A program made the position numbers and the translations under genes. The notes under the pieces were generated by a model. It was not told where the DNA came from, did not search any database, and worked only from the letters and a program-made list of their open reading frames with translations. Source: Laguncularia racemosa (lineage: Eukaryota; Streptophyta; Magnoliopsida; Myrtales; Combretaceae). Taken from it: a stretch of 64,000 nucleotides of DNA. Numbering within the stretch: the first letter of the stretch is position 1; each line of letters starts with the position of its first letter. The stretch is taken from assembly GCA_037954665.1 (NCBI GenBank), contig JBBMOL010000082.1, forward strand, positions 3,038,001 to 3,102,000, given 5' to 3'. Of this stretch, positions 12,011 to 24,458 are shown piece after piece.

Positions 12011-13410
12011 AGTTTAACACCCACTGTATATAGACATTATCAGAGATGACGTTAATGAAGGGATCAAATATATATGTATATTTGGCTATGTAATTGTACA
12101 TTGGTTTTTTCGTTTTTCCTAAAATGTTTATGTACTTATAACTTCATTTGTTTTAGATATGTAATTTTAATTCTATAATTTGAAAAGACTTGATGAAATC
12201 ATTTAATTTTTCAAATTGATTTGTGTTATGATGAACTATATAATTGTCACAGGTTTATCCTTTTGATAAATTCTTAGTTTTATATAGAATTTGGGAAATA
12301 AGTTTGTGTTTAGGTCTATTTACTTTCACAAGTTCAATTATTTCCAATTATGAACTTCATAATCGTCACAAATTCATTTATTTTCACAAGTTTTACTAAA
12401 TCCTAGCTTCGAGAAATAGGAAAGGATGGGAGATGGAATTCAATGGAAATTGCATGTTGAACATGTGAGTTTTAGTGAACTTGTGACTTAAGACTACGAG
12501 TTTGTTTATAAAGAAATCTTAGGTTGGAACATGTGATTTCTTTTTTTGGTGAAATCACAGTCCCAACTTGCAATTTTACCAAGGTAATCTGGGATTTTTT
12601 TTCCCTAAAATCCTTTTTTAAGAATTAGTTTGCCATCCAACGACAAACTTACATATATCTCCCATTTTGTCCCTGTTTCACTTATAAACATGTTTAAACC
12701 TTGAAAACAATTATGGAGACCTATGGTTTTCATTATTCCTTCCCCTCTTAGGGAGGATTTGACCTAAATCTTGAAGTGACATTTCGCCAGGATTAAACAA
12801 CAACATGCAAAAACCAAGAAAAAAATAAGACATTGCAACTCAAAGAAATTCAAAGTTTCATCTCCCATGCATACTCCTTCCTTTCATCATGGACTCTATT
12901 AATTAAGCTCGTCCCAATCCACTAACTATTGAATAGATTTAAGAGCACAAATCGCTAGGATGTAATGGCTAAATGTGTGTAATTTTGCCTTTGAAAAGTT
13001 AATATTGTAAAACTCTTCATGTCGACTTTCTTTTGTATCCTTCACTATCTTTATACTTTTCCCTTCCATATCGTAAAATAGGAATTTCACTATACTCGTT
13101 GTTTTCTCCACTCTTTATCCTCACAAACTTCTCTCCTACTCTCTACATCAACAGAAATAGAAATCTTCTCAATCTCAATCATGTCTACGTAAACCTAATC
13201 CCGAATAATTATTAGAGCATCCTATTAAGCTAACTCTTCTTCATCAATGGCTACAAAAACATCATCTATTCTTACTATAGCAAACTTATTTGGATGTTGG
13301 TATTTAAGATGCCCATACCTAAACACTTATCACATCTCAAATCTTGACTCCTTACCCTTTATCTCAACCTAACACCTCAAAATTCATCTGATTCAACACT
13401 ATTTCCCAAC
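12011..13410. other. AT-rich intergenic DNA without recognised gene
   Basis: No convincing coding region, RNA gene or element end was seen. The short open frames here lack family motifs. A stretch of about 30 bases near 12698-12730 (AAAACAATTATGGAGACCTA) recurs near 31335-31365 on the other side of the gypsy element. Confidence 0.5.
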
Positions 13411-13415
13411 AATTT

Positions 13416-14432
13416 TGATAAGAATCAGACTCCCACAGGACCTATCATTAGGGCCCGAGCTAAGGGTCTACAAAACTTAGTTTTGAGAATCTTACATAAG
13501 AAACCTAATCTTGAGGAAGCTAATTTATTTTCTTCATTCCTACATTATAACTATTATGCATTCCAGCAGGTTCACTTATCAGTCCTACAAGGTGCCAAAT
13601 CACTTAGACTTTTGAGCGAGTCAGGATTCTCATCGGGGCTCAATTCGAAAGTACCCTGAAGATCGGCATCTTGAAGACCAATTCCTTTTATATATTTTTC
13701 ATTTGCGTGGACTATTTTATGTTGTATTTTCTTTTGAAACACTTTCATTTTGATTGTAATTTTCATTTAGGATCGGCCACCCTAAAAGTGGCATAGTTGT
13801 AATTTTGTGTATTTTCTAACCCTAAAGGGAGCAAGTATAAATACTTACATAAAGTAGGGTTTGAGGAGGCCATTTTTCATATTTAAACATACACTTTACG
13901 TGAGAGAATTAGGGTTTTTCCTAGTTCAATTTCTTTTATCAATTTCAATCCTAAGAATTAGAATTGTGGCGAGTGCAACAAGGGGAAATTGTGAGTTATA
14001 TCAATTTCTTATTGTTGTGTTTCTTTTCATCTCTAGTGAGTCATATCTAGGGTTGGATTGAAGTCTTCTTGGTTAGATTTGATTTCATTTGTAATCAAAT
14101 TATTATTGCTTAATTGATTGGTTTTTGGCACTTGTTAATACCATCAAATTATCATTATACTTGTGACGTGGAATTTCTTTTTTGTGAGGAGGATCACGGT
14201 TTGATTTTATGTTTTGTTTATTGGAATTCTCTTGGAATTTAAGTTGGTTAGTTGATTCAATTGAGAATTATCATCTTTGTGGATTTCATCTCCTTGATTT
14301 TATCATTTAATTCATTTTCCATCAATTAGGGTTCACGCAAATTGTCTCTCTTGTGAACCGAATTTGATCTTGTCTTTTGAGGGTTACATTTGGATTGTTT
14401 TGATTGTGCTTAATTCCCTTTTAGGCACATCA
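13416..14432 (+). repeat. 5' LTR of the gypsy element
   Basis: It begins TGATAAGAATC and ends CACATCA, directly followed by the PBS. A TATA box, TATAAATA, lies at 13836-13843. The first 150 bases are a decayed copy of the pol 3' end, including the equivalent of the GPITRARAKGLQ tail, because pol overlaps the LTR in this family. Confidence 0.93.
13836..13843 (+). promoter_or_regulatory. TATA box of the gypsy LTR
   Basis: TATAAATA in the context AAGTATAAATACTT, conserved at the equivalent place in the 3' LTR near 29505. It lies 420 bases into the LTR, consistent with a U3/R boundary near 13870. Confidence 0.6.
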
Positions 14433-14436
14433 TCTT

Positions 14437-14450
14437 TTAGTATCAGAGCT
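14437..14450 (+). other. Primer binding site of the gypsy element (initiator tRNA-Met type)
   Basis: TTAGTATCAGAGCT starts a few bases after the LTR end and matches the TGGTATCAGAGC consensus complementary to initiator tRNA-Met, with one change (TGG to TAG). Confidence 0.75.
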
Positions 14451-15503
14451 TGAGGTTTAAGAGGAGGGATTTGCAATTTGAATTCGGAAATTTAGGGTTC
14501 TTATCACCTTGATTCGAAATTGTGTATTGAAGAGTTGAGTTATTTCAATTGTGTTGTTGAAGTGATTTCCTTGTTGTTAATTGTTGTGGACGTGGAGTAC
14601 TTACCATATTCTTTGTCTCCTTAAGTTGACCATGATTAGTTTAAGGGAAATCATCATTGTCATCATTTGAGGGAAGTGAAATTTGAAGCCTAGAAGAGTG
14701 TTGTTTTTGAAATTATTACCTTGTGTTGTGGTGTTGTGTGTGGCAAAGTGGATATCTTATTGTAGCTTCTTTGTTATTGAATTTTCCATGAAAGGAAGGG
14801 GAGTAAGAATTTTATGTCCTAATGTTTGATTGTGGAATTGGAAATACAATATTTTTTGTGGTGAAAAGAGAAGTGTGACCTTCATGAATTCGGAATTGGG
14901 GAGAATAAGTTACAATTTCCAGATTTGAATTTAAGTGGAACAATAGGAAATCACTTGAAATTCAAATACATCCATTAAGCTTGAAGTAGTTATTGAGTGG
15001 CATTGATTACATTTCATTTGAATTTGAAATTGAATCTTACCATTTGTGGAAAGTACATTAAGGGTGTTCATTTGAATTTGTTGCCGTATTGTGGTATTGT
15101 GTTTTGAAGTGAAATTGTGTTGTATTTGGAGAGGTTGTTGCACCATGACTTGAAGAGGTGTGTATGTGGAGTTGTGTTTTTGTAAATTTAGTGAAGAGTG
15201 TGTGCATTTGGTGTGAGTTTTAGTGTATGTTGTAAAGATAATTGTTGCTAGTGGCATGAACATATTGGGACCGTGAGTAGAAGGGGAGTTGTGTGGTGGT
15301 GAATTGAGTATTGTATATGTATTTAATTGCTACCAATTGTGTATTTAAGTGGTGAGAAACCAAGGCAAGAAAAAGGAAAGTGAGTAATAGAATTTGAAAA
15401 TTCGAACTAATCATTAAAGTGTGAAAGTAATTGAACTAGTTACTTAAGCACTTAGAGTTGAATTTAAATTCTATCTACTTCAGAGGGGTTGTGTACTTGA
15501 GCC
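14451..15503 (+). other. Gypsy element leader; gag not detectable
   Basis: About 1050 bases between PBS and protease, where gag should lie. No gag core motif or CCHC knuckle was found in any frame. The sequence is T/G-rich on the plus strand and without long plus-strand open frames. Gag has been lost or replaced, so the element depends on particles from another copy. Confidence 0.6.
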
Positions 15504-17742
15504 GTGGAAGGTGTGAAGATTATTATTGTGGTGTTGAATTTAAATACAACAATGTCTAGTGAGATGTTTCAATATGCTAATGTGTTGTACCGAACATTAA
15601 CTACATTTGCTAATAAGGATGAAGAACAAAGGGAAAACTTGTTCCATACTTCTTGTAGGATACAAGGAAATTTGTGTGTCCTTATAGTTGATGGTGGTAG
15701 TTGTAATAATGTAGTAGCCGCATCGTTAGTATCGAAGCTAAGACTTATCACTTTTCCACATCATAAACCATGTAAATTGCATTGGCTTAGTGATCAGGGG
15801 AGTTTGCATGTGATCTAAAGAGCTAAGGTACCATTCAGTGTGGGGGATAAATATTGTGATGAGATTAAATGTGATATCTTGCCTATGTGTGCATCCCATA
15901 TATTGCTTGGTAGGCCTTGGTTATATGACAGGAGGGTCTTGCATGATGGCTTTAGGAATACTTATGTGTTCTAGAAGGAAGGCAAACACGTTATTCTATA
16001 TCCGATGTCACCTTCAAAGGTCTAAAAGGTTCAGCAACAGATCAGTAGGCCATCAGAGGTTAAAAGGGCTTCAGTACAGTGTAATAATTCTAAAGAAGAG
16101 AAGGTATTGTTGATGGGAGAGGGTGAAATAGAGAGGATAATTACAGAAGAGACTCCAGTATACTTGCTTCAGTTGAGATGTGCACTAGGGGTGTAGGAAC
16201 CACAGTCTCTACCTTCAGTAGTTTCTCAGATATTAAATGAGTATACTAACATTTTTTCCTGATGATTTGCCTGCAGGGTTACCACCTTTGAGAGGAATAA
16301 AGCATGCCATTGATCATATACCCCGTTCAGTATTACCAAACTAACCTGCATATCGCATGAATCCTGAGGAGGCTAGGGAATTGAAGTGCTAAGTAGATGA
16401 GTTGGTTGAACGGGGTTTTGTCAAAGAGAGTCTCAACCCATGTACTGTTCCCGCCCTTCATGTTCCTAAGAAGGATGGTACTTGGAGAATGTGTATTAAT
16501 AGCAGAGCCATCAACAAAATCACCATCAAATATAGGTATCCTATTCCTAGACTTGATGATATGTTAGAAGAGCTATATAGATCTTAAAAGCGGATATTAC
16601 CAAATTTGGATGAGAGAGGGGGACGAATGGAAAACCGCTTTTAAGACACGTCATGGCTTGTATGAGTGGTTGGTTATGCCCTTTGATTTGAGTAATGCTC
16701 CTAGTACATTTATGAGGTTGATGAATCATATACCGAAAGAATTTCTAGGAAAATTTGTTGTTGTTTATTTTGATGATATTCTGATCTACAACAAAAACCT
16801 AGAACAACATGTGGAGCATCTTCGGGCAGTATTCTCAGTATTGAGGGCACAACAGCTATTTGTAAATATCCAGAAGTGTTCTTTTTACCAAACTGAGATA
16901 ACATTTTTGGGTTTTGTTGTGTCTGGTTCAAGTGTTAGGGTAGATGAGGGGATAGTAAGGGCAATCAAGGATTGGCTAACACCTACCTTAGTTACTGAGG
17001 TAAGAAGTTTTCATATACTTGCATCTTTTTATAGACACTTTGTTCATAATTTTAGTGGTATTGTCAGTCCTCTCACAAAAATAACTAAAAAGGATGTACC
17101 TTTCGTCTAGAGTGAAAAGGTTCGAAGGAGTTTTGAAAAGGTAAAAGAAAAACTCACTTGTGCTCCATTATTGGCTTTACTTGATTTTGACAAAGTTTTT
17201 GAGTTGGAATGTGATGCTTCTAGGATAGGAATTAGTGCTGTACTAATATAGGAAAAGAGACCCATAGCATATTTTAGTGAGAAGTTGAGTGGTGCAACTT
17301 TAAACTATTCTATATATGATAAGGAATTTTATTCCTTAGCGAGGGCTCTCATGACGTGACAACATTATCTCCTCTCGAGAAATTTTATTATTTATACAAA
17401 TCATGAATCTTTAAAACATTTTAGGGGACAGCAAAATTCGTCTAAGCACCAAGCTAAATGGGTGGAGTTTTTGGAGGGTTTTGCTTATTTGATCAAGTAC
17501 AAGAAGGGTAATCAGAATACTGTTGCTGATGCTTTATCACGACGGCATGTACTTATCACTTCTCTTCAGTCAAAACTATTGAGTTTTGAATTATTGAAAT
17601 AACAGTATATATGTGATGAGGAATTTAAGAGTGTTATGGGGGCAAAATATATGATGGCTATTACATGATTGAGGGGTTTTTGTAAATTAGGAAAACTATG
17701 TATTCCTTCCAAATCTATGAGGGAGTTATTGGTAAGGGAAGC
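15504..17742 (+). pseudogene. Gypsy pol, first part: protease, reverse transcriptase, RNase H, start of integrase (broken)
   Basis: Protease is at about 15590-16000: RENLFHTSCRIQGNLCVLIV then DGGSCNNVV (catalytic D-G-G) and later HILLGRPWLYDRR in a shifted frame. Reverse transcriptase is at 16402-17110: VPALHVPKKDGTWRMCINSR, YPIPRLDDML, then after a frameshift near 16590 HGLYEWLVMPFDLSNAPSTF and the catalytic VVYFDDILIYN box. RNase H is at about 17110-17560: ELECDASRIGISAVLI, KEFYSLARAL, NTVADALSRR. Integrase begins near 17690 (SKSMRELLVREA) and is cut exactly at 17742 by the copia insertion. Several stops and at least two frameshifts are present. Confidence 0.88.
17738..17742. other. Target-site duplication of the copia element, left copy
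   Basis: GAAGC here is repeated at 27992-27996. Joining across the insertion restores an uninterrupted integrase reading frame of the host gypsy element. Confidence 0.93.
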
Positions 17743-19261
17743 TGTTAAGTTCTCTAATTTAGTTTTGATGTTAACAAAAGAGGAATAATGTGTAATGTAT
17801 GTTTGAGCTTGTCAGAAGTTATTTCAGAAGATAGTAAGTGAATTTTTTTAAATTGAACAAAGAGGCAGAAGCTTGTTCAGAACCTTCAAAGGTGTTATAC
17901 AGACTTTTTTTGTTCTGTCAGAAGGTATTTCAGAAGTTATGTAGTGTATCCGTAGTTATCGTGTTAACCTTTCAAAAGCACTTTCAGAACCTTTACAACA
18001 GGAGAACAGTTGATAGGTTTGTTTCAAAAACACTTTCAGAACCTTTACAATAGGAGGACAGTTGACAGGGTTGCTTCAAAAGCTCTTTCAGAACCTTCCA
18101 TGCCCGTCACGAATTTTTTTTCAGATTTCGTTCTAACTTTTGTATCGATAGTTTTTAATAAATTTCAAGGCTTAGCTCTACGTGTCAAGTATATTTGGGT
18201 AATATACTTGATGTGTTTTACTAAAGTTGGATTTTATATCATGGGGTTTTTAGTTTACATAAAGTTTTTACAAGATTTTATTCAAAGATTTTATTTTATA
18301 ATAAAATGAGATCATATAAGATTTACAGGTTTTATCAAGATTTAAATCTAGATATTTGTGCTATATTCTGGGAGATCCAGTAATTACAAAGATAAGGATG
18401 AGAAATATGGTTGTTACATGAAGATATGGTTCCACAATATATGGGATATCAAGATAAGGTTCCATAATATGAGGGATATCCTCAACAAACTTGATCAAAG
18501 GAATATCTCCAAAGAAGATCTCGGTCAAACTGATTTATCCAAGCTTATCCTCATAAAAAATATCACGGAATGCAGATTTTCTCCAACAAGTTCAACTTAT
18601 TTTTGAAATACAAAATTTCAAAAATAAATTCAAGCTTGTCACGTGGAACTCCATGAACGTTACATTCTCCAACAACGTAACCGTTACGTCCTCTTCATAA
18701 AAGGAATATTCAGTTGAAATAAACGAGAGAGAACGTTCTTCTTAAAATCAAGCACACAGAAAAGTTAAAAAGCATATACATCTTCAAGCGTAAAAATTTT
18801 TCTTACATATACGTGTGATCCAATTTATAGAGGAAATTTAATATTCCTCATTGTTATTATGATTCCTTTCTTGTATAAGGAATCAAGAGTTGTTTCATCA
18901 TTGTAGTTTGAGTGATTAGCTTAGAGAAGAAGCTAAAGAAACTCAGCAGTGAGACTTCGCCTTGAAGAGGCTTATTTTGTATACTTTCAATTTGATTAAT
19001 ATAGTGAAACACAACCGGTAAAGACAACCGGGACCCTGGCGTGGAGCTGGAAGAGAGGACTGACGCTTGAGGCGAAACCTCTATAAATCTCTGAGCATTT
19101 TATTCTTCTCTACTCATTTCATTTATTGCACATTATTGTTTTTCATTTTTATTACTCACGTCATTTTGTTAATCAAGAGATTTTGGATGATTTGCAAAAA
19201 TTGAAATTTTAAGTAATTAATCAATTCACCCCCCTCTTGATTAATCTAATTGGGACCAACA
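17743..19261 (+). repeat. 5' LTR of the copia element
   Basis: 1519 bp, TGTTAAGTTC...GGACCAACA, nearly the same length as the 3' copy (1517 bp). It contains three imperfect 52-bp tandem units from 17971. A possible TATA-like CATAAAAGG lies near 18695. Open frames such as 17838-18309 and 18358-18606 recur in both LTRs but resemble no gene. Confidence 0.93.
17971..18105 (+). repeat. 52-bp tandem repeats in the copia LTR
   Basis: TTCAAAAGCACTTTCAGAAC starts near-identical units at 17971, 18023 and 18075, a constant 52-bp step, with the third unit partial. The same array is in the 3' LTR from about 26701. The position in U3 fits enhancer-like repeats. Confidence 0.8.
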
Positions 19262-19263
19262 AT

Positions 19264-19275
19264 TGGTATCAGAGC
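19264..19275 (+). other. Primer binding site of the copia element
   Basis: TGGTATCAGAGC, a perfect match to the initiator tRNA-Met type PBS, starts two bases after the LTR end. Confidence 0.9.
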
Positions 19276-19303
19276 AGGACTCATTTATTTTGAGTGATCC
19301 AAA

Positions 19304-21163
19304 ATGGTTGAAAATAATGTTGCAATTAATCAAGCTCCTTACTTCGATGGCTCAAACTTCTCATATTGGAAGATGCGCATGGAAACTTATATTAAAGCTA
19401 ATGATTATGATTCATGGTAGGTCATTTCACTTGGGGACAATGTGATCACTTTGAACGGAAATTCGACCTTGTCAGATTTCGAGAAGAAGATTATTGAGAA
19501 GAATAACAAAGCAAAAAATATGTTGCTGACTACTATTGCTCCATCAGAGTTCTATTTGATATCATCGTGTGCAAGTGCAAAGGAGATTTGGGATATCCTA
19601 TCCGATACATATGAAGGGACCGATACCATCAAGGAAACCAAGATAAATGCTTTAATTCAATAGTATGAATTATTTAAGTTTAAGTCTAATGAAGATGTCA
19701 AAGATGCTTTTAACAGGTTTACAACTACTACAAATGAGCTTGCATCACTTAGAAAGAAACTTCCAGATCAAAATCTTGTGAGGAAAATGCTGAGGATATT
19801 GCCACCATCTTGGGATGCAAAGAAAACTGCTATAGAAGAAGCTCAAGACCTAAACAAGCTAACTCTCAGTCAATTGAGAGAAAAGCTCATGGCATATGAG
19901 TCTTACATAAAAACCACGCAAAGAGGAGAAGATAGTACTAAAGGAATTGCGTTTAAAGTCAAGGAAATAAAGCAAAATGAAAATGAAACAGATGGTAGCG
20001 ACGATGAGAAAGAAGAGGACATCAGTCTTCTAGCACATAGACTCAATAGGCTGCTCAAGAAGCAAAGAGGTAAGAAATTTAGTGTTTTCAAGAAAAGTAC
20101 TGAATATAAGCATAATGATGCAAGAAAAGCTTACAAAGAGAAAGAAAAGAAGAAAGAGAAAAGGGAGATTCAATGTTATGAATGCAAAAAGCCAGGACAC
20201 ATCAAATATGAATGTCCAATACTGATCAAGAAAATGGAAAATTATAAAAAGAAAAGTTGTGCAATGCTAGCAACGTAGAGTGATTTAGAGGATATAGAAA
20301 CAACTTCAGAAGATTCAGAAGAAGAAGAGGCAAATCTTTATCTAATGGCTAGTTTTGAGGTACACTCTGAATCGGATGAAAATGTAACTAATACTGACAT
20401 GCTAGCAGAAATGAGTAAGCTATTAAAGGCACTAAAAAGGGCTGATACAAAATTAGCTAAGTATGAAAATGAAATAAAAGCTCTTGAGAATGAAAAGGAA
20501 GCATTAAAATGGACAAATACTTTACTTGCTGATGAAAATGATATCTTGAAACAAGAAAATGAATCCATGCATGTGAGTATTGAAAAATTAAGAATAGAAA
20601 ATAATCTACTTGAAGTATAAACAAGTGACATGAAGGTAAAGATTGATGATCTATCCAATTTATTGAAAACTACCTTTAAGAAATTTGATGAAAGTGACAA
20701 GAAATTGACCATGTTAATTTCTTCACAAAGAGTCTCAAATGAAAAACATGGATTAGGATATGGGCATGGTTCGAGTTCAAAATCGAATCAAAATACAGTT
20801 TTTGTTAAGGCTAAACAAGTCTTAAGTGATGAATCCAACAGCAAAAAGTACATTTCAAATACAAATAATATTAAAAGAAGAAATACTAGAGACTTTTACA
20901 GAAGTTATTCTGACAAGAGGTATCCACACAATGGGTACTACAGAAGCAATACCAGAAGGTATAACAAAAGTTATACAAACCAGAATTTCAAGAAACAGGT
21001 TAATGATAGATATAGGAATGTTAATTCTTATGCATGTTTCTTCTGTAATAAATTTGGTCATATTGAGAAATTTTGCTATTATAAGAGAAATAAGCTCAGT
21101 AGTCAACAAGTAAATCGAAGAAATCAAATGAGCTTATCTTTTAAAGGGCCCAAATTCGCTTAG
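19304..21163 (+). pseudogene. SIRE-like gag with two CCHC zinc knuckles (in-frame stops)
   Basis: The start is the ATG at 19304 (MVENNVAINQAPYFDGSNFS), the usual copia gag opening, 42 bases after the LTR. The shell domain follows (EIWDILSDTYEGTD; FKSNEDVKDAFNRF). A first knuckle, CYECKKPGHIKYEC, is near 20175 and a second, CFFCNKFGHIEKFC, near 21036; between them lies a long charged coiled coil (20345-20620, KYENEIKALENEKEALK). Stops interrupt it after DSW (19421), after LIQ (19663), after MLAT (20278), after LLEV and after KFA (21163). Several correspond to Trp in relatives. Gag would form particles and bind RNA. Confidence 0.88.
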
Positions 21164-24100
21164 GTTCCTAAAAGGACTTAATTCTTTTTATTTGTACAGG
21201 AACATGAAGCTAAAATAAGAGGAACATGGTATTTAGATAGTGGATGTTCTAGACATATGACTGGAGATGCTTCATTGTTCAATAGCATAACTTGGGAAGA
21301 AAAAGGATATGTAAAGTTTGGAGATGATAGTAGAGGTAAAATAATTGCCACTGGAATGATTGGTATGCTTACTTTTCTCATTGAAAATGTATATCTTGTG
21401 CAAGGCTTGAAACATAATCTACCTAGTATTATTCAGTTATGTGATAAAGGATATAAAATGATTTTTTATCAAGACAAGTGCTATGCTTTTTAATGAAAAT
21501 GATGAAAGATTATTTGAAGGAATTAGGAAAAGAAATATCTATCTCATAAAACCAGCTGAAATCGATAATGCTTGTTGTTTAATTTCTTTGAATGATCATG
21601 TTTTTGCTTGGCATAAACAACTAGGACACGTTAATTTTAATCATTTACAAAAAATTATCTAAAAAGGATATTATTAAAGGATTACTTAAGATAAATATTA
21701 AACAAGATGTGAAATGTGATACTTGCTTAAAGAATAAAATGGTTTCTGTCTCTCATAAAAGTAAAAATCTAATCTCAATTAAGAGACCACTTGAAATATT
21801 GCATCTTGATCTTTTTGGACCTACTAGAGTCTTAAGCATGGGTGGAAGCAAATATGGACTTGTTATTGTTGATGATTTTTCAAGATACACTTGGATTATA
21901 TTCTTGCGACACAAAAGAGATACCTTTGATTCTTTTAAAAAATTTACAAAACAAATATAAAATGAAAAGGGAGTTTCCATAATTAGTCTTTGAACTGATC
22001 ATGGAACAAAATTTCAAAATGCAAGTTTTTTAAATTTTTGTGAAGAACATGGTATATCTCACAATTTCTCAGCTCCATACACTCCTCAACAAAATGGAGT
22101 AGTGGAACGTAAGAATAGAACTTTACAAGAGATGACTAGATCTATGTTAAATGAAAGTGGCATTGCTAAGTATTTTTTGGCAGAAGCAGTTTCTACAGCT
22201 TGCTATATCATTAATAGAGTTTTCATTCGACCCATGACATCAAAGACTGCTTATGAAATGTTTCGAGGTAAGAAACCTAACGTTTCATATTTTCATATCT
22301 TTGGATCTAAATGTTTTGTGAAAAAGAATCCTCTCAACCTTGGTAAGTTTGATGAAAGATCTGAAGAAGTTATTTTCTTATGATATTCTCTAAATAGTCG
22401 TGCTTATCTTGTTTTCAATAAATCATCAAGAACTATTGAAGAATCAATAAATGTTAAATTTATTGAGGATTTAAAGGATGTTGATTCTGATGAAGAAAAG
22501 GACTCCAATCCTAAAGCAGAAGCTAGTTCAGAACCTAAGTCAGAAGCACCTGCTGTTAACACTCGAGGATCTGGTCATCCACAACCTATTTCAGAGGCAA
22601 ACACAGAAGGTACTTCAGAAGTTGTAAGATCTGAACAAGAAGCTTCTAAAGCTTAGAGGTATAAGTCCGCACATCCTTCTAATCAAATAATAGGTAATGT
22701 TCAATCTGGTGTTAAAACAAGAGCGAATTTACAAAATCTAGAAAATCATTTTGTGGTGTTATCTAAAATTGAACCTAGTAATATGGAAGAAGCTTTAAAT
22801 GATGATAATTGGATTATCTTTATGCAAGAAGAATTAAATCAATTTCAAAGAAACAATGTATGGAACTTAGTTCCTAGACCTAGAGGAAAGTCTATAATTG
22901 GAACTAAATGGGTGTTTAAAAATAAATTAGATGAAGACGGTAAAATTATAAGAAATAAAGCAAGATTAGTAGCTAAAGGTTATTCACAAGAAAAAGGAAT
23001 AGATTTTGATGAAACATATGCACCTATTGCTAGATTGAAGCAATACGGTTGATGCTTGCATATGCATCTTATAGGGAATTTAAAGTTTTTCAAATGGATG
23101 TAAAAAGTGCATTTTTAAATGGTTTTATAAAGGAAGAAGTTTATGTAGAACAACCACCTGGTTTTGAAGATCCTTTCAAATCAAATTATGTTTTTAAATT
23201 AAATAAAGTGCTATATGGTTTGAAACAAGCTCCAAGAGCTTGGTATGAAAGATTGAGTATGTTTTTTTATCTCTAAAGGTTTTCATAGAGGAAAAGTTGA
23301 CACTACTTTATTCTTGAAAACTTTTGATAATAATATCTTGGTTGTGCAAATATATGTGGATGATATTATCTTTAGATCTACTAAAGAATTGTTGTGTCAA
23401 GAATTTGCTGAGACCATGCAGGCAGAATTTGAAATGTCAATGATGGGAGAATTGACATTCTTTTTAGGGCTTCAAATAAAACAAACGAAAGAAGGAATCT
23501 TTGTTCATCAAGAAAAATACACAAAACAAATATTAAAGAAGTTTGGATATGATGGCTGCAAAAAGGCTACAACACCTATGAGTACTTTAACAAAGTTAGA
23601 CTCTGACTCAAATGGACAAAAGGTAAGTGAGAAACTTTATAGGAGCCTCATAGGTTCTTTATTGTACTTGACTGCATCAAGACCTGATATTTTGTTCAGT
23701 GTGTATTTGTTTGCTAGATTTCAAGCTGCACCAATAGAAATTCATTTATCAGTTGTAAAGCGAATTTTCAAAAACCTAGTTAATACTTCAAATTTGGGTA
23801 TCTGGTATCCTAAAAATCAAATTTTTGATTTAATATGATATTCTGATGCAGATTATGCTGGTTGTAAAATTGATAGAAAAAGCACATCTGGTACTTGTCA
23901 ATTCCTAGGTGATAAATTAATTTCCTGGTCTTCTAAAAAACAAAATTCTGTTGCCCTATCTACAACTGAAGCTGAATATGTTTCTATTGGTAATTGCTGT
24001 GCACAAGTTTTATGGATAAAACAACAATTGAATGATTATGGAATAAATTTTAAAACTGTGCCAATTAAATGTGACAACACAAGTGCAATAAATTTGATAA

Positions 24101-24327
24101 AAAATCCAGTGCATCATTCTAGGTCAAAGCACATAGAAATTAGACATCATTTTATTAGAGATCATGTGCATAATGGAGATATAAGTGTTGAATTTGTGTC
24201 AATCGAAAATCAATTTGCAGACATTTTTACTAAACCTCTTGAAAAGGTAAAATTTGAATTTATTAGAAATGAATTGGGAATTTGTAACCCTTTTTTGATT
24301 TTTTTTCCCGAAACTTTCAATATTTGA
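21164..24327 (+). pseudogene. SIRE-like pol: protease, integrase, reverse transcriptase, RNase H (broken)
   Basis: Protease is near 21221 (GTWYLDSGCSRHMTGD, catalytic D-S-G). Integrase runs from about 21600 to 22380: HKQLGHVNFNH and CDTCLKNK form the zinc site, LDLFGPT and IVDDFSRYTW the core, and APYTPQQNGVVERKNRT holds the last acidic residue. A Ser/Glu-rich linker lies at 22480-22660. RT is at 22753-23838 (FQMDVKSAFLNG; catalytic YVDDII at 23353). RNase H is at 23839-24290 (YSDADYAG, STTEAEYVS, FADIFTKPL). Frameshifts lie near 21490, 21655, 23035 and 23265; stops at 22382 and 23838 replace Gly codons and one near 21990 replaces Arg. Confidence 0.9.
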
Positions 24328-24339
24328 AAATCTTTATTT

Positions 24340-24458
24340 AAATAATATATAAATATATATATTCTTTCTCTTCATCCGTTTCTTTCTTTCTTTATTTTTT
24401 TCTCTCGCAATTTGCTCTCTCTCTCTCTCTATTTTCCTTCGCTCTCATTGTGACTCCA
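24340..24458 (+). promoter_or_regulatory. TATA-like tract and pyrimidine-rich leader before the third copia ORF
   Basis: Directly after the pol stop there is an AT tract (AATATATAAATATATATATT, 24342-24361) followed by about 75 bases of almost pure pyrimidine including (CT)n at 24411-24430, then CCAATGGCGCC around the ORF3 start codon. TATA plus a C/T-rich 5' leader is how many plant promoters look. A 3' splice site serving a subgenomic RNA is an alternative. Function is inferred only. Confidence 0.45.

Noticed and set aside
12698..12730. Short match to about 31335-31365 on the other side of the gypsy element
   Set aside because: Only some 30 bases agree and the TSD of the gypsy element lies elsewhere; it is probably a dispersed short repeat.
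18358..18606. 82-codon frame found in both copia LTRs (also 27089-27337)
   Set aside because: It recurs only because the LTRs are copies; the sequence has no domain and lies in the LTR.
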